Shown here: positions 33,877-46,607 of the stretch, one piece after another
Numbering within the stretch: the stretch's first letter is position 1
Layout: each line of letters opens with the position of its first letter
Source of the DNA: Trichodelitschia bisporula
Taxonomy: Eukaryota > Ascomycota > Dothideomycetes > Phaeotrichales > Phaeotrichaceae
Length of the DNA: 64,000 nucleotides
Reading direction: 5' to 3'
Assembly (NCBI GenBank): GCA_010356995.1
Contig: ML996687.1
Coordinates: 1,055,803-1,119,802, forward strand
Made by a program: the position numbers and the translations under genes
Notes under the pieces: model-generated
Told to the model about the DNA's origin: nothing
The model's input: the letters and a program-made list of their open reading frames with translations, nothing else
Databases searched by the model: none

Positions 33877-34252
33877 GGGTATTAGCTGCTCGGCGGTGGG
33901 ACCCGTTTGTGAGATGGTTCGCTGAAGGAACTGCTTTAATTGCATTCAAGGGTGTTCGGCGCTTCGGAAAAACGGACAGCGGGTACTTTCTTTCTACCAA
34001 GGTTTACGGGTAGCATGGCATGGGCTGGTGGTAAAGGTTAGGCGCAAGGAGGTTACGGTTCTGCATTGTAACATAATCCCGCCTTAGTTCTAGAGGGCCG
34101 GGTTATGGGTGGAGTCTGAGGAGGCATTACTGTGGATGGACTTGATCCAAGGACGGTGCATACCGAATATGAATCTATCCATCACTTCGCCCCAGGAATC
34201 GAACTTCAGATCAAGTGCATGGTGATCGGTAACACTTCGTATATAACAGTAC
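33877..34252. other. Intergenic between convergent TAF1 and MRPL1
   Basis: 376 bp between two 3' ends. Nothing else was recognised. Confidence 0.5.
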
Positions 34253-35229
34253 CTATGCCACCGACAAATCCTTAGGCGGAACACCACTCGGGCTCTTAAA
34301 CTCGCCATTCAAGCTGAAGCCCGGTCCATGCGTCGAGCTGAGTACCACTTCGTGCACCTCCTTGCTTACCCGATCGCTCAGCAGCCCCATATCCTTCCGT
34401 AGCTGCTCCATGAACGCGCGAATATTGCGTTGCAGCTGATCCGGCGTAAACGCCAGCTGTCCCACCGACATCCGCACCACGCCCAAGCGCTCTTTGTACT
34501 CGCTACCGCCAACCAAATCGCGCACCATGATCGCCACATCCTTGACTACGGTCCCCGTCTTCGCGCTGGGCATCAGGCCGCGCGGACCGAGGATGCGGGC
34601 GACACCCGCCTTGTTCAACGCCTGCAGCGAGTCGACATGACAGATACAGCGGTCAAACTCGATTTTGCCCTCCTTTATCGCAGCGAAAATTTCCTCGTCA
34701 CCGGCCATCGCAGCGCCGGCTTTCAGCGCCGCGACCGCAGTGGGGCTGTCCGGTGGGCAGATAACGCAGATGCGCACGTCTGTTTTGACGGGGTGCGGGA
34801 GGCGTAGGCGGTTGCGGAGGATGGGGCCGTTCTTAAGGGTGCGGAGCTTGACATGCAGTTCGTATTTAGGGGAGGAGGGAGGGTAGCCGACTTCGAAGGC
34901 GCGGATGTACCTGGGAGGTGATGCGTTAGCGGAGACTGGTTGAGAGGGCATAAGGTCGCCCACCGCATCGCGTCACAGAGGGAGAACTGCTCGGCGCGCT
35001 TGAGGTCGTAGTTGATGAAGGTGTTGCGGGCTTTGTTCTTCTTCTTTGCCGCGGTTGCGGTGTCTTTGCGCTTGTATTTTTGGGCATTTAGACTGTGAGC
35101 ACCGCCGCCGATGGCCGCGCCACGGGCCTGTTGGAGGGGAACGAGGGGACATTGGAGGTGTGGTCTTCGAGGGGCGGGGGAGAATATCCTGCTCCAGCAG
35201 GAGGTGAATCTGGATGCTATCGAGGCCAT
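34253..35229 (-). CDS. MRPL1: Mitochondrial large-subunit ribosomal protein uL1m
   Basis: Mitochondrial L1-stalk protein of the large ribosomal subunit. Two exons (35229-34964, 34910-34253; 53-nt intron) give 307 residues. The N-terminus MASIASRFTSCWSRIF is Arg/Ser-rich without acids, a mitochondrial presequence. The L1 domain follows, with KTDVRICVICPP, FDRCICHVDSLQALNK and the diagnostic RILGPRGLMPSAKTGTV motif. Head-to-head with GUS1, with 315 bp between starts. Confidence 0.9.
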
Positions 35230-35544
35230 GGCATTGAGGGGCGGAGGAAGGAGATGGTGAAGCCTTCAGTTTGCGGAGACGCTCGCGGAGGTTTGGATGG
35301 AAAGTTTGGAGGTGACCTTTTTGCCTTGGCGAGCTTACAGCCATTGGGCTGGTGGGTGGCGCTCGATGCAAGCAAACCCCCACCTTGCATGGGATGACTC
35401 CAAAAGCTACACTCTACAGACTTTGCCCCTCCACTTCGCTGATTCAACCCAATTTGCTTTCACAAAGGTTGTGTTTGCTGTATCTGCGCTCTTCTCTCGC
35501 TCTACCACCCACTGCACTACTAAACCACTTGCAATACACTCACC
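35230..35544. promoter_or_regulatory. Probable bidirectional promoter between MRPL1 and GUS1
   Basis: 315 bp between divergent start codons. A CCAAT pentamer lies at 35449-35453, about 92 bp upstream of the GUS1 ATG. Whether it binds the CCAAT-binding complex is unknown. Confidence 0.45.
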
Positions 35545-37482
35545 ATGGCCGCCGCCGCTATCAAAGAATGGATTGAGCGCGCAACCCAGTTCAGCGTCAA
35601 GGACCGCAAGGCCCTCGAGGCTGCTTTTACCGAGCTCGACGCCCACCTCACCTTGCGCTCGTACATAGTCGGGTACTCTTTGACGGATGCGGACGTGGCT
35701 GTCTGGAAGGCTATTCGCGAGAATCACCTTGCCTACTCCTTCATCAAGCAGGGCCTGTTGGTCAACGTTTCCCGCTGGTTCCGGTACATTGAGGAGACCA
35801 ATCCGACAGTCACATCTCTGCCCCAGATGCCGGCCAAGTCTAAGGCTGCTACGGAAGAAAAGAAGAAGGAGGAGAGCGGCAACTTCGAAATCGGACTTGA
35901 GGATACGTCTAAGGGCGTTGTCACGCGCTTCCCGCCGGAGCCTTCGTATGTATTGTGTCATAGATTTTGAAGCAAAGCTAACTGAAGCAGAGGCTACCTC
36001 CACATCGGCCATGCCAAAGCAGCAGTCATCAATGACTACTTTGCGCACGACAAGTACAAGGGTACCCTGATCCTCCGCTTCGACGATACCAACCCCACCA
36101 AGGAGAAGGAGGAGTTCCAGGACTCAATCGTCGAGGATCTCGAGCTCCTCGGAATCAAGCCGGACAAGCGCACCCATACCAGCGACTATTTCCAAGAGCT
36201 GCACGACTACTGTGTGCAGATGATCAAGGAAGGGACCGCTTATGCCGATGACACCGCGCAGGAAGTTATGCGACAGCAGCGCATGGAAGGCATCCCTAGC
36301 AAGGAACGCGATGCATCACCCGACGCCAACCTCGCTCACTTCAAGGAAATGGAGAAAGGGAGTGAGGAGGGCAAGCGTTGGTGCATCCGGGCGAAGATTT
36401 CTGTCGACGACCCGAACAAGGCCATGCGTGACCCGGTCATCTACCGCTGCAATCCGCAACCCCATCACCGCACGGGCTCGACGTGGAAGATCTACCCCAC
36501 ATATGATTTCTGCTGTCCTATCGTGGACAGCATCGAGGGTGTGACGCACGCTCTGCGTACGACCGAGTACAAAGACCGTGACGCGCAGTACCAGTGGTTC
36601 CTTAAGGCGCTGCGCCTGCGGAACGTCTACAACTGGGACTTTTCTCGCCTGAACTTCATTCGCACCCTGCTTTCAAAGCGCAAGCTGACCAAGTTTGTCG
36701 ACACGGGCCTGGTTTGGGGCTGGGACGACCCGCGCATGCCGACGGTGCGGGGTGTTCGTCGCCGCGGGTGCACTGTTGAAGCTCTGCGCGAGTTCATCCT
36801 CAAGCAGGGCCCGTCAAAGAACATTGTCAACCTGGACTGGACGACTTTCTGGGCTACGAACAAGAAGTACATTGACCCCATCGCTGGGCGCTACACGGCT
36901 GTCGACAACAAAAACAGCGTGACGGCGACGGTGCGCGGAGCGTCTGCGCAGCCACATTCTGAGCAAAAGGAGCTGCACCTGAAGAACAAGGAGCTCGGGA
37001 CCAAGAAGGTGGTATACAGTTCGAGCATCGTTCTGGACCAGGCGGACGCGTCATCGTTTGCTCAAGATGAGGAGATTACCTTGATGAACTGGGGTAATGC
37101 CATCGTGCGCAGCATCAGCCGCAACGATGCAGGCCTCGTGACAGGCCTGGAGCTCGAGTTGAACCTCGCCGGCGACGTCAAGAAGACGAAGAAGAAGGTG
37201 ACCTGGCTCAGCAAGGACCAAGCGCTGGTTCCTGTCGAGCTGGTGGACTTTGATTTCCTTATCACCAAGGACAAGCTGGATGAGGACGACAATTACGAGG
37301 ACTTCCTCACGCCGCAGACTGAGTTCCGCACCGAGGGGCTGGCGGACGAGAACGTGGTGCGGTTGCGTGAAGGCGATATCATCCAGTTTGATCGCAAGGG
37401 GTACTTTAGGGTGGATCGGGCATACTCCGAGGGGAAGCCGGCTGTGTTCTTCCAAATCCCGACCGGAAAGGGCGGAAAATAG
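35545..37482 (+). CDS. GUS1: Glutamyl-tRNA synthetase, cytosolic
   Basis: Charges tRNA-Glu; in yeast it works with Arc1 and MetRS through an N-terminal GST-like domain. Two exons (35545-35945, 35991-37482; 45-nt intron) give 630 residues. The N-terminal 100 residues are GST-C-like (RKALEAAFTELDAHL, SRWFRYIEETNP), with a Lys-rich linker before the Rossmann fold. HIGH is at 138-141 and the KMSKS equivalent is LSKRK at 361-365, as in eukaryotic GluRS/GlnRS. The anticodon-binding beta-barrels fill the C-terminus. The intron lies just before the GYLHIGHAK motif. The start context is CACCATGG. Confidence 0.93.
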
Positions 37483-37906
37483 ACTACACATACTGCTAGT
37501 GAACGGATCAAATGTAATTCCTTGCATTCGAGCAACTTTATAGCTCTGTTCCATAATCTCAGCCTTACTCAGCCGACACGTAAAGAAGACGGAGTATTGA
37601 TTATCCGGCTGTCTCTAGGATAGTTGGTGACTTTTTGGGGTCCAGAGCCACCCGAAAATATTGTCGCTGGTTCCCTCCGCAAAATGCCCAGAAGAAGGGG
37701 CCATAACTTTCTCGAGCAGTCCTCGGTGTGACTGCCGCCTGTTGAAAGGCACCACTTGCTCTGCGCGGCGCGACTGCAGAGCCAACCCACGTCACAGCAC
37801 TGCACCGCGTACCTCGATCTTTTTTTCCTTACACCGTACCTCCATCACTCAGACTCTGTGAGGATCTCTTGCAAACACTCCCGCGGCTAAGCCCGCTGTT
37901 GCGAAA
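37483..37906. other. Intergenic: GUS1 3' side and CWC25 promoter
   Basis: About 420 bp. It holds the second copy of the three-block element (37639-37713), then a T-tract followed by ACACCGTACCTCC just upstream of the CWC25 leader. Confidence 0.5.
37639..37713 (+). repeat. Three-block conserved element, CWC25 upstream copy
   Basis: Block 1 GGTCCAGAGCCACCCGAAAA, block 2 CTCCGCAAA (37675) and block 3 GCCATAACTTTCTC (37700) match the copy at 29640-29715 in order, orientation and spacing. Sequence between blocks is much less alike, but a weak stem (TGG/CCA with CCC/GGG) can still form around block 2. The element ends about 195 bp before the CWC25 start. Confidence 0.55.
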
Positions 37907-39600
37907 ATGGGTGGCGACCTCAACCTCAAGAAGAGTTGGCACGTTGCCCTTTTATCGAACCAGAAGAAGGTGTGGCAAGCCGAGCAAGATGCGCTGGAGG
38001 AGCGGAAGAAGATCGAACTCCTCAAGCGCGAGCGCGAGGAGGAGCGTGCGATGGAGGAGCTCAATCGATTGCAAGAGGAGCATGGCGGGAAAATGAGGCA
38101 GCAGCGTGTCGACTGGATGTACAGTGGTGCGACTGCTGGGCCAGGCGGCACGAGTGAGGAGCAGGAAGCGTATCTTCTCGGTGAGTACTTCCACATGTTT
38201 GCAGTACGGAGTGCTAATGCTATCCAGGCAAGAGACGCGTGGACACTCTCGTCCTCAAGACCGACGAATCTAGATCTGTCGACAAAACTGCGAGTGAAAA
38301 CGCCATGGTCGGGGATTCAAAGGCAAACACAAGCCGTGACATCACTTCAAAGGTCGCCTTGGACCCGCTCCTTGCCATCCAGAAGCAGCGCCAGGCTGCC
38401 CTTGAGAAGCAGATGTCCGATCCTCTCATGCGGCGCCGCCTACTACAGGCGGCTACTGCTGAAGACCCAGCACGCAAGCACCGCAAGCACCACCGCGATG
38501 ACGAGGACCGCGACGGTCGAAGCAAGAGCCGGAGACACAGCGACGAGCACGACCACCACCGGAGCTCTCGCCGCTCGCACAGGCACAGATCCAGATCATG
38601 GTCTCCCGAGCGCTCCCGCCCTTCGCGTCATCATCGCAGATCACGGTCGCCGAGACGGGGCGAGGACAAACGGGATCCGGAGTACCGGAAAGATTCGCGG
38701 CGTTATCGGGAACGGTCACGATCGTGGTCACGATCGCGGTCCCCCCGCCGGGAGGACGCGAGGCGTCGTCGCTCTCGCTCTAGGTCACCTCGGCGAGCCG
38801 AGCGGCGACAGCATGAGTCCGCCCGGGATGAGCGGCCGCGTCGTCGTTCACCCTCGCCATCCCGCGTGGATCCCCGGGAATCTAAGCACAAACCCTCGCA
38901 TCGAACCGCGTCTCGCTCGCCATCGCGGTCGCCGTACCGAAAGGCTGAGCAGAAGACTTCACGTCGGTCACCTTCTCGCTCACTGTCGCCGTATAGTAGG
39001 CGAAAGCGGCTTGCTTCACAATCGACTCAGACCCGTTCACCGTCGCCTTATCGGGCGACGAGACGCGACATAAGCGCTAACCCGCGCGATGGACCTACCA
39101 GCATCTACAACGGCCGGAGGGAGAACAGCAAACGCGATGAAGCGCGCGGGGATTTATACAATGCGGCACCTGACTCTTGCGGTCGCCTTTCTCCCGCTCG
39201 GTCGGCTGCGGGACCACGCCATTCCCGCCCTGGCAACGTTGACAACGGTCATGCCAGCAACGGCCATGCTAACAACGGGAACGGTATCTCAGCGACAAAG
39301 TCAAGCGGATCGGCACCTCTAGCTCAAAGCCAAGAAAAGGCATCTGGTGCTGATGCAGAGCGCGCGGCCAAACTGGCGGCCATGCAAGCGGGCGCTGCGA
39401 AGCTTGAGGAAGCGCGCAATCGCCGATTGGCGGAGTTGGAGGCGCAGGATGCCCTTGAGCGGCAGATGGAGGAAGAGAAGCGGGCGCGGAAGGGCGGCAA
39501 GTTCGTTGCGGGGCTGCGTCGCCAGGCAGAAGTGGTTGGACTCGAGGGGCGGCTTGCAAAGGGGCGCAGTGGGTTTGGAGGGTTCGAGGAGTCCTTTTAG
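37907..39600 (+). CDS. CWC25: Pre-mRNA-splicing factor CWC25 with a long RS-rich domain
   Basis: First-step splicing factor that joins the spliceosome after Prp2 action and stabilises the branch helix. Two exons (37907-38180, 38228-39600; 47-nt intron) give 548 residues. The N-terminus [20 protein letters not shown] and the [18 protein letters not shown] helix are the Cwf21/Cir-N-type signature of the family, followed by DWMYSG and YLLGKRRVD. The middle, about residues 175-370, is dominated by SR/RS repeats ([17 protein letters not shown]). A coiled C-terminal region ([21 protein letters not shown]) ends in FGGFEESF. The RS block is typical of metazoan and many filamentous-fungal forms; the short budding-yeast protein lacks it. 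Confidence 0.92.
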
Positions 39601-40133
39601 ATGTTTCACGATGCAAATGAGGCGCAGTGGTTTGGGGGAAGCTGTATATGCTTCTTGATGCTTGATCAGGCATTTTCCGGGGTAGTGTTGGCGGGAGTCA
39701 TGGTACGAGAACTGTAGTCTAAGGAACCTACCGTACCGTACTACTTCCCGACGTATTTGGTGCACATACGAAAACGCGAGTCCAAAGGGGCATTTTATCT
39801 CGTCACGCCATGCAACTTTTTGGCCATCCGAGAAGCCGTCGTCGGAACGTTTACCATCCAGACTGCCGTCTATGGGCCGATGGCTAATAAATGATCCGAA
39901 AGGGGCAAGGCGCCGCACGCACTCACGCGTCGACCCCCTAAACGACGTTGAAGAGCCAATGATAGGACCTCATCTTGCAGCCGCAACCCTCAATGTCAAA
40001 AGTGTGCCAGGGATCGGCCGCTCAACAGGATTCAACGGTCAAACTCTCGCCCACCGCCATTCTCCTCCTCACCACCGTCGCCTTCTTATAACCCTCAGTC
40101 GCTTGGTTTGTGTGTTTCGACAATCACTGCGCG
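39601..40133. other. Intergenic: CWC25 3' side and ERG11 promoter
   Basis: About 530 bp. The CCAAT box listed separately lies at 39956-39960. The last 100 bp are C-rich, fitting the ERG11 leader. Confidence 0.5.
39956..39960 (+). promoter_or_regulatory. CCAAT pentamer upstream of ERG11
   Basis: CCAAT followed by GATAGG, 174 bp upstream of the ERG11 ATG. In Aspergillus the CCAAT-binding complex represses cyp51A, so this is a plausible site. No sterol-regulatory element could be assigned. A pentamer is weak evidence by itself. Confidence 0.25.
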
Positions 40134-41891
<1,758 letters not shown>

Positions 41892-43308
41892 ATAAAAGGT
41901 TGATGGTTCCGGGAGTAGGGGGTGGTTTGCATCCAAGTGTACTGGCGTTTGGGCTGGGGCGCCCTGCGCGGAGGATGCATTATCGGGTGTTCATACCCTT
42001 TGACTTTGGGGCTTTGTAGAGTATCTAATGCTAATTAGTGTGTTTGAATACCTAGACTGCTTGATGTGGACATGTGACCATGGGTTTTGGTGGCTATCCA
42101 GTGGCTTTCTGGTGGCGGCTTGTGCTACCGGTACGGTACGCGGCCCGCGCCACCTCTCGTCATCACGCTCTGACCTCTTCTTCACCTTTTTTTTTTACCG
42201 TACCTTCAACGTTTATCAAACTGTGTGTATCAACTTTGAGCGTCCTGTCATTGGGTACATCCGTAGGCAGTCAATTTTCGGTTCTCGACCGTCTAGTTCT
42301 ATATGGTCGCGAATGGGATCTACAATTGGGGGATTACTTCTACTGCATGTGCTTGAAGGAGGTACGATTTGACCCAGCGGCCGTCATATTTTACGCAGCA
42401 TAGGACAGTTCTTCGACCTGAGTCCAGCACTGCCATCCGCCGAGTTCGCATTTTACGTCTTATATCATACCGAACCATCGCGTGCAATTGCAATAGATCC
42501 TACCATCCGTACACCAATCTCTGTGGTCAATCTTCTCTCACCACGACTTTAATGTCCTTTCCTACGTTTGATTGGCGCGAGCTCTGGAAGCCACGATAGC
42601 GATCTAAGGTAGGGGCATGGCATTCACGGGTGGACTCCTGAAGCTTTGATGCAAAACGTGTGCTCCCGTCAAACAATGGAATTCCGTGCTGACGTGAATT
42701 TGAAGTCGAGAGGAGGTTGAGAGTCCGGCAAGTGGCGGTGCTGACGTGCTGACTGATTTCCTGAGGAGGAGTCTGACAGGCTGAAGGCAAAATACAGTTT
42801 GGGATGCCGTCACGAGGGGCAAAATCGGTGTGGCCGCTGCTCTTCGTTTAGGAGCATTTGAGGCGAGCTGGACTGTTGAAACCAACTCCTGATGTGCGCT
42901 TATTTTCATCTTGTAGATCAATCCCAGATCCTGCGGGAGGTGCATCTGGTTCTCCACGCGAGGTACTCGGAGTAGACATCAAACGAAGAAGAATAACACT
43001 TCAACTCACTTTTGAATGGTTCCAGAGGTCTATCAGCCTTTACGGTAGAAGCACGTTCGGCAGCAATCCGTTGTGGCGTCTAAGAATAAGCAGCACGGGG
43101 GCTAACTATCAATCGCGTATGGTTAGGGCGTCCCATAGCCTTGCAGCATGGCTCAAGTGGCTTATCAGCCTTCGTGCGTGCTAGCTCCACTTTCCTCACT
43201 ATCTTTATGCTCCCCTATTGTTTATCTTAACAACCTCTTCCCCAGTTGCTTCTCCGCTTTCGCGGTGCCTTTACTTTCTCCGTCTCTCTTTCTTTTCCTC
43301 AACATCAG
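41892..43308. other. Intergenic: ERG11 3' side and GT25 promoter
   Basis: About 1.4 kb with no supported gene on either strand. It includes a T10 tract at 42187-42196 followed directly by ACCGTACCTTC. Short frames of 60-117 codons show no known family. Confidence 0.5.
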
Positions 43309-44668
43309 ATGGTGACGATCAAGTCCCTCCGCGCCCGCCTTCCCTTCGATATGGACCCCGCGTCCCCGCTCCACCTCGGTCACATCTTCGACACCTATGG
43401 CCGCACGCGCGTGCTGCTCCCGCTGGTCTGCCTTACGGGCGTGCTCTTCCTTATCCTCAACGCGGCATCACTCATGCCATACCAAAGCTACGTCGCGAAA
43501 CATGAAAGCTCCAGCGCCCGGTCGGCGCATGCCTCAAGACAGGTGCGGCGCGTAGCTGCGGCCGCGGGCAACCGCACGCTTGGGTTCCAGAAGGTGTTTT
43601 ACATCTCGCTGCCATTGTGGGTTGCCCCTTATGCTTGCTTCGATGTTTAACTGCGAGTGATGGTTGCTGGATTAGGAAGCTAATATATATCTCGCTAGTC
43701 GCACGGACCGCCAGGATGGCATGAGCCTTATCGCCTCGCTGAGCGGCATCGATGCTACCCACGTGCCCGGTGTCAAGGGCGAGGATATCCACATAAAGGC
43801 GCAGCCGCCCGGGTGGGGCTCGGGGAATGGGCCGCTGGGGTGCTGGCGGAGTCATGCGAATGTGTGGCGGCGGATGCTGGATGAGAATATTGAGACGGCG
43901 CTGATTATGGAGGATGATGCGGATTGGGATGTGGATATCAAGGCGCAGATGGTGCGGGCGAGTCGGGCGATATTGGCGAATCCGAGTGTTGTGACTAATA
44001 CGACGGAGGTGAAGGAGGGGGAGCCGTACCGTGAGTTCAACATTCGTGAGGGCTGGTGATGAGAGGTGGTGCTGACTATGCGCAGGTCGCGACTGGGATG
44101 TCTTTTTCATGGGTCAGTGCTTCTCGCGCGCGCGCAAGCCATGGACCGGTCCCGTGGTTCTGTACGACGACCCTTCGATGCCGGAGTTCGACACGCTCAG
44201 CGAGCAGTTCCAGGCAGACCTCAATGCCTACGGGGCTGCGAAGGGACAGCGGGCGATTGGACGGGCGGCAGATATCATCTGTACGACGGGGTACGCGGTA
44301 ACGAATAAGGGGGCCCAGCGACTGCTGTTTGAGATCGGGTATAAGAACTTTCCGTCGCCTGTGGATAACATGATCTCGTTCCGCATTATGGATGGTGAGT
44401 TTTGATCCGACGTGGGTCTTAGAAGACAGCGACTGACAGTGTAGGGCTCATCCGCGGGATGGTCATGGTTTCGCCGGCGATCAGCATGTTCAGGGTTGGC
44501 GGCATTCGCGACTCCGATAATATGGCTGTTACCGGCGATGTCAAGGACAACTCGGATGGATCGTCGCCGGATCTGCGCAACAGCGTGCGCGAGTGGATGA
44601 AGGGGTATATGTGGCCGGATACGCCGATTGAGCAGTACTGGCCCCCGGTAGAGGTAGCGTCGGGGTGA
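43309..44668 (+). CDS. Glycosyltransferase family 25 protein, type II membrane
   Basis: GT25 (LPS-type galactosyl/glucosyltransferase fold), present in many Pezizomycotina but of unknown acceptor. Four exons (43309-43616, 43699-44030, 44086-44394, 44445-44668; introns 82, 55 and 50 nt) give 390 residues. A cytosolic tail of about 33 residues is followed by one membrane segment at about 34-51 (VLLPLVCLTGVLFLIL), giving a Golgi-type type II topology. Catalytic-domain marks are FYISLPFRTDRQDGM, GPLGCWRSHANVWRRML and the acidic ALIMEDDADWD (DXD-like), then GYAVTNKGAQRLL. Exon 1/2 phase forces a Phe after ISLP, and the donor GTGGGT is weak, so this join is the least secure. Confidence 0.8.
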
Positions 44669-45286
44669 AAAATGGTTTATGGGAGTCTGGTAGGATATAC
44701 TTAGGGTCCTGGGTTGGGATTGACGGATATGGCACGGTCTTTATGCTTCGATTGAGCGACTTATAGCGTGCGTTGAGCGGCCTTTTATGCGGTTGGCGTT
44801 GGTAACGTGATCGGTATGGGTTCTTCGGGCTCTGGGTTACAATAGGGGATGGGCTAGGCTCTGGCTTATTTCGTAGAATGCAAGGAAGCATCTCTATTTG
44901 GTATATAGATATCCGGGAGCTACGGCCTCAATATACCTAATTAGTGACATACACTCAAGTTGAAGCTCGAGCATCGCAACCTCGCCGTCTGGTTGCCCGC
45001 TGTGCATCGCAGCTACCCAAAGCAACTAGCTCTAGCACCTCGGCATCAAAAGCTTCGCAACATCGCACAGCCTCACCTGCCCCACCACAGTCGCATATAA
45101 ATGCAGACCGAACTCGATCTCGTTATACTCGTATTCAGCAGCAGCATGTTCTGCCGCAAGCTGAACTTAGCCTCGTATTAGGTTTCAAAATCAACACCGT
45201 CAGCTCCGCTGCGGGGCGCCTAAAACCCCCGCATATATCAACACCCCCCCCCCCCCCCCTCCTCGTGACACCAAACAACCACAACA
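44669..45286. other. Intergenic: GT25 3' side and PPTase promoter
   Basis: About 620 bp. It contains an uninterrupted C16 run at 45244-45259, 28 bp upstream of the PPTase ATG. An open frame through this region in phase with exon 2 of the PPTase is not supported as coding. Confidence 0.5.
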
Positions 45287-46425
45287 ATGACGTCCCCACC
45301 CCCCACCGTCCAAACAACCCGCTGGCTCCTCGACACCCGCGCCCTCTGGCCAGGGGACTTCACCACCGCCGTGCGTCCCCCGCATCCCTTCCCCACCCTC
45401 CCCTAACCCACACACAGGCAACACCCTACCTCACCCTCCTGCCCCCGCATACCCATCCAGCAATAACACGCAAATTCCATGCAGTAGACAAACGCATGGC
45501 CCTCGGCTCCGCGCTGCTCAAGCACGCCTTCCTCACCCAGCACACCGGGCTCCCCTTCCCCTCCATCCGCTTCACGCGAAAGCCGGACCCCACGCACGGG
45601 AAACCGGCTTGGTTACCCCCTACGGGACGTGAGGAGGAGGGCAAGGGGGTGGATTTCAATGTTAGTCATGCGGGGGGCATAGTGGTGCTTGTTGGGGCGG
45701 TGGTGGTGGGGGGCGAGGGAGGGGGGAAGGTGCAGGTGGCGACGGATATAGTGCATGCGCCGCGGGATGGGGGGAGGGCGAGGGGGCAGATTGCGGGGGG
45801 GAGTTTGGCGGGGTTCACGGAGCAGTTTACGTCCTTGCTGAGTGAGGGGGAGATTTGGGATGCGACGTATAAGTTACCCTCCCTTACGTTACGGAGTGGG
45901 GAGGTGGTTCCTGGGGCTAGTTTGGGGAGGGCGGATCGGATTATACATGTTGATGAGAGCGCGGTTATGAAGCTTCCGGGTGGAAGGGAGGTTGAGGTTC
46001 TGGGAGAGGATGTGGTGGATGCGAAGTTGAGGCGGTTTTGGACGTTTTGTGCGTTGAAGGAGGGGTATTTGAAGCTCGGCGGGGAGGGGTTGCTGGCGGA
46101 GTGGGTTACGAGGTGTGAGTTCCGTGGTGTGAAGGCGCCGGCGCCGGGGACGGCGGAGAGGTGTGATATTAAGGGGATTTGGGGGGGACGGATACTCAGT
46201 GGCGGGGGATGGGCGTTTGAGGGGGAGGAGGGGGATGAGGAAGTTGAGGTCTCTTTGGATGGGGTTGATCAAGAGGATGTGAGGATCGAGATTCAGGCGT
46301 TTGGGGAGGAGTTCATTATCACGACGCTGCTGCGGCCGGCGAAGGCGCTGGGCGGGAAGGGCGAGTTTGCGCCGTGGAAGAGGGTAGATTTGGAGAGGGA
46401 TATCATGGGTATTGCGAGGGGGTGA
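45287..46425 (+). CDS. 4'-phosphopantetheinyl transferase (Sfp/LYS5/NpgA type)
   Basis: Moves the phosphopantetheine arm of CoA onto carrier domains; in Pezizomycotina the single Sfp-type enzyme activates alpha-aminoadipate reductase (lysine) and polyketide/nonribosomal peptide synthases. Two exons (45287-45370, 45418-46425; 47-nt intron) give 363 residues. The N-terminal RWLLDTRALWPGDF is typical. FNVSH is at 108-112, the Mg-binding D138 lies in TDIV, and the CoA motif FWTFCALKEGYLK carries E243 and K247. The coding strand is extremely G-rich (many GGG codons and GGGG runs), unlike its neighbours. No biosynthetic cluster flanks it, as expected for a general activator. Very short overlap space with SER1 (182 bp between stops). 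Confidence 0.87.
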
Positions 46426-46607
46426 TGTGCTTTTGGGTTGCTACGGACCATATTCTATATCCCCTTGGACACGCGCGATTCGCCCCTGGCGTCTAGCGCC
46501 CGTTTTCCTCCCTCTTCTATCTGGGGAGTCGCAGCTGCGTTGAGCAGCGCGAGCGGCCGCCTGGCGTTCTCGTGGACGCCATGTTGAAACTCCAAAACAG
46601 ATACCTC

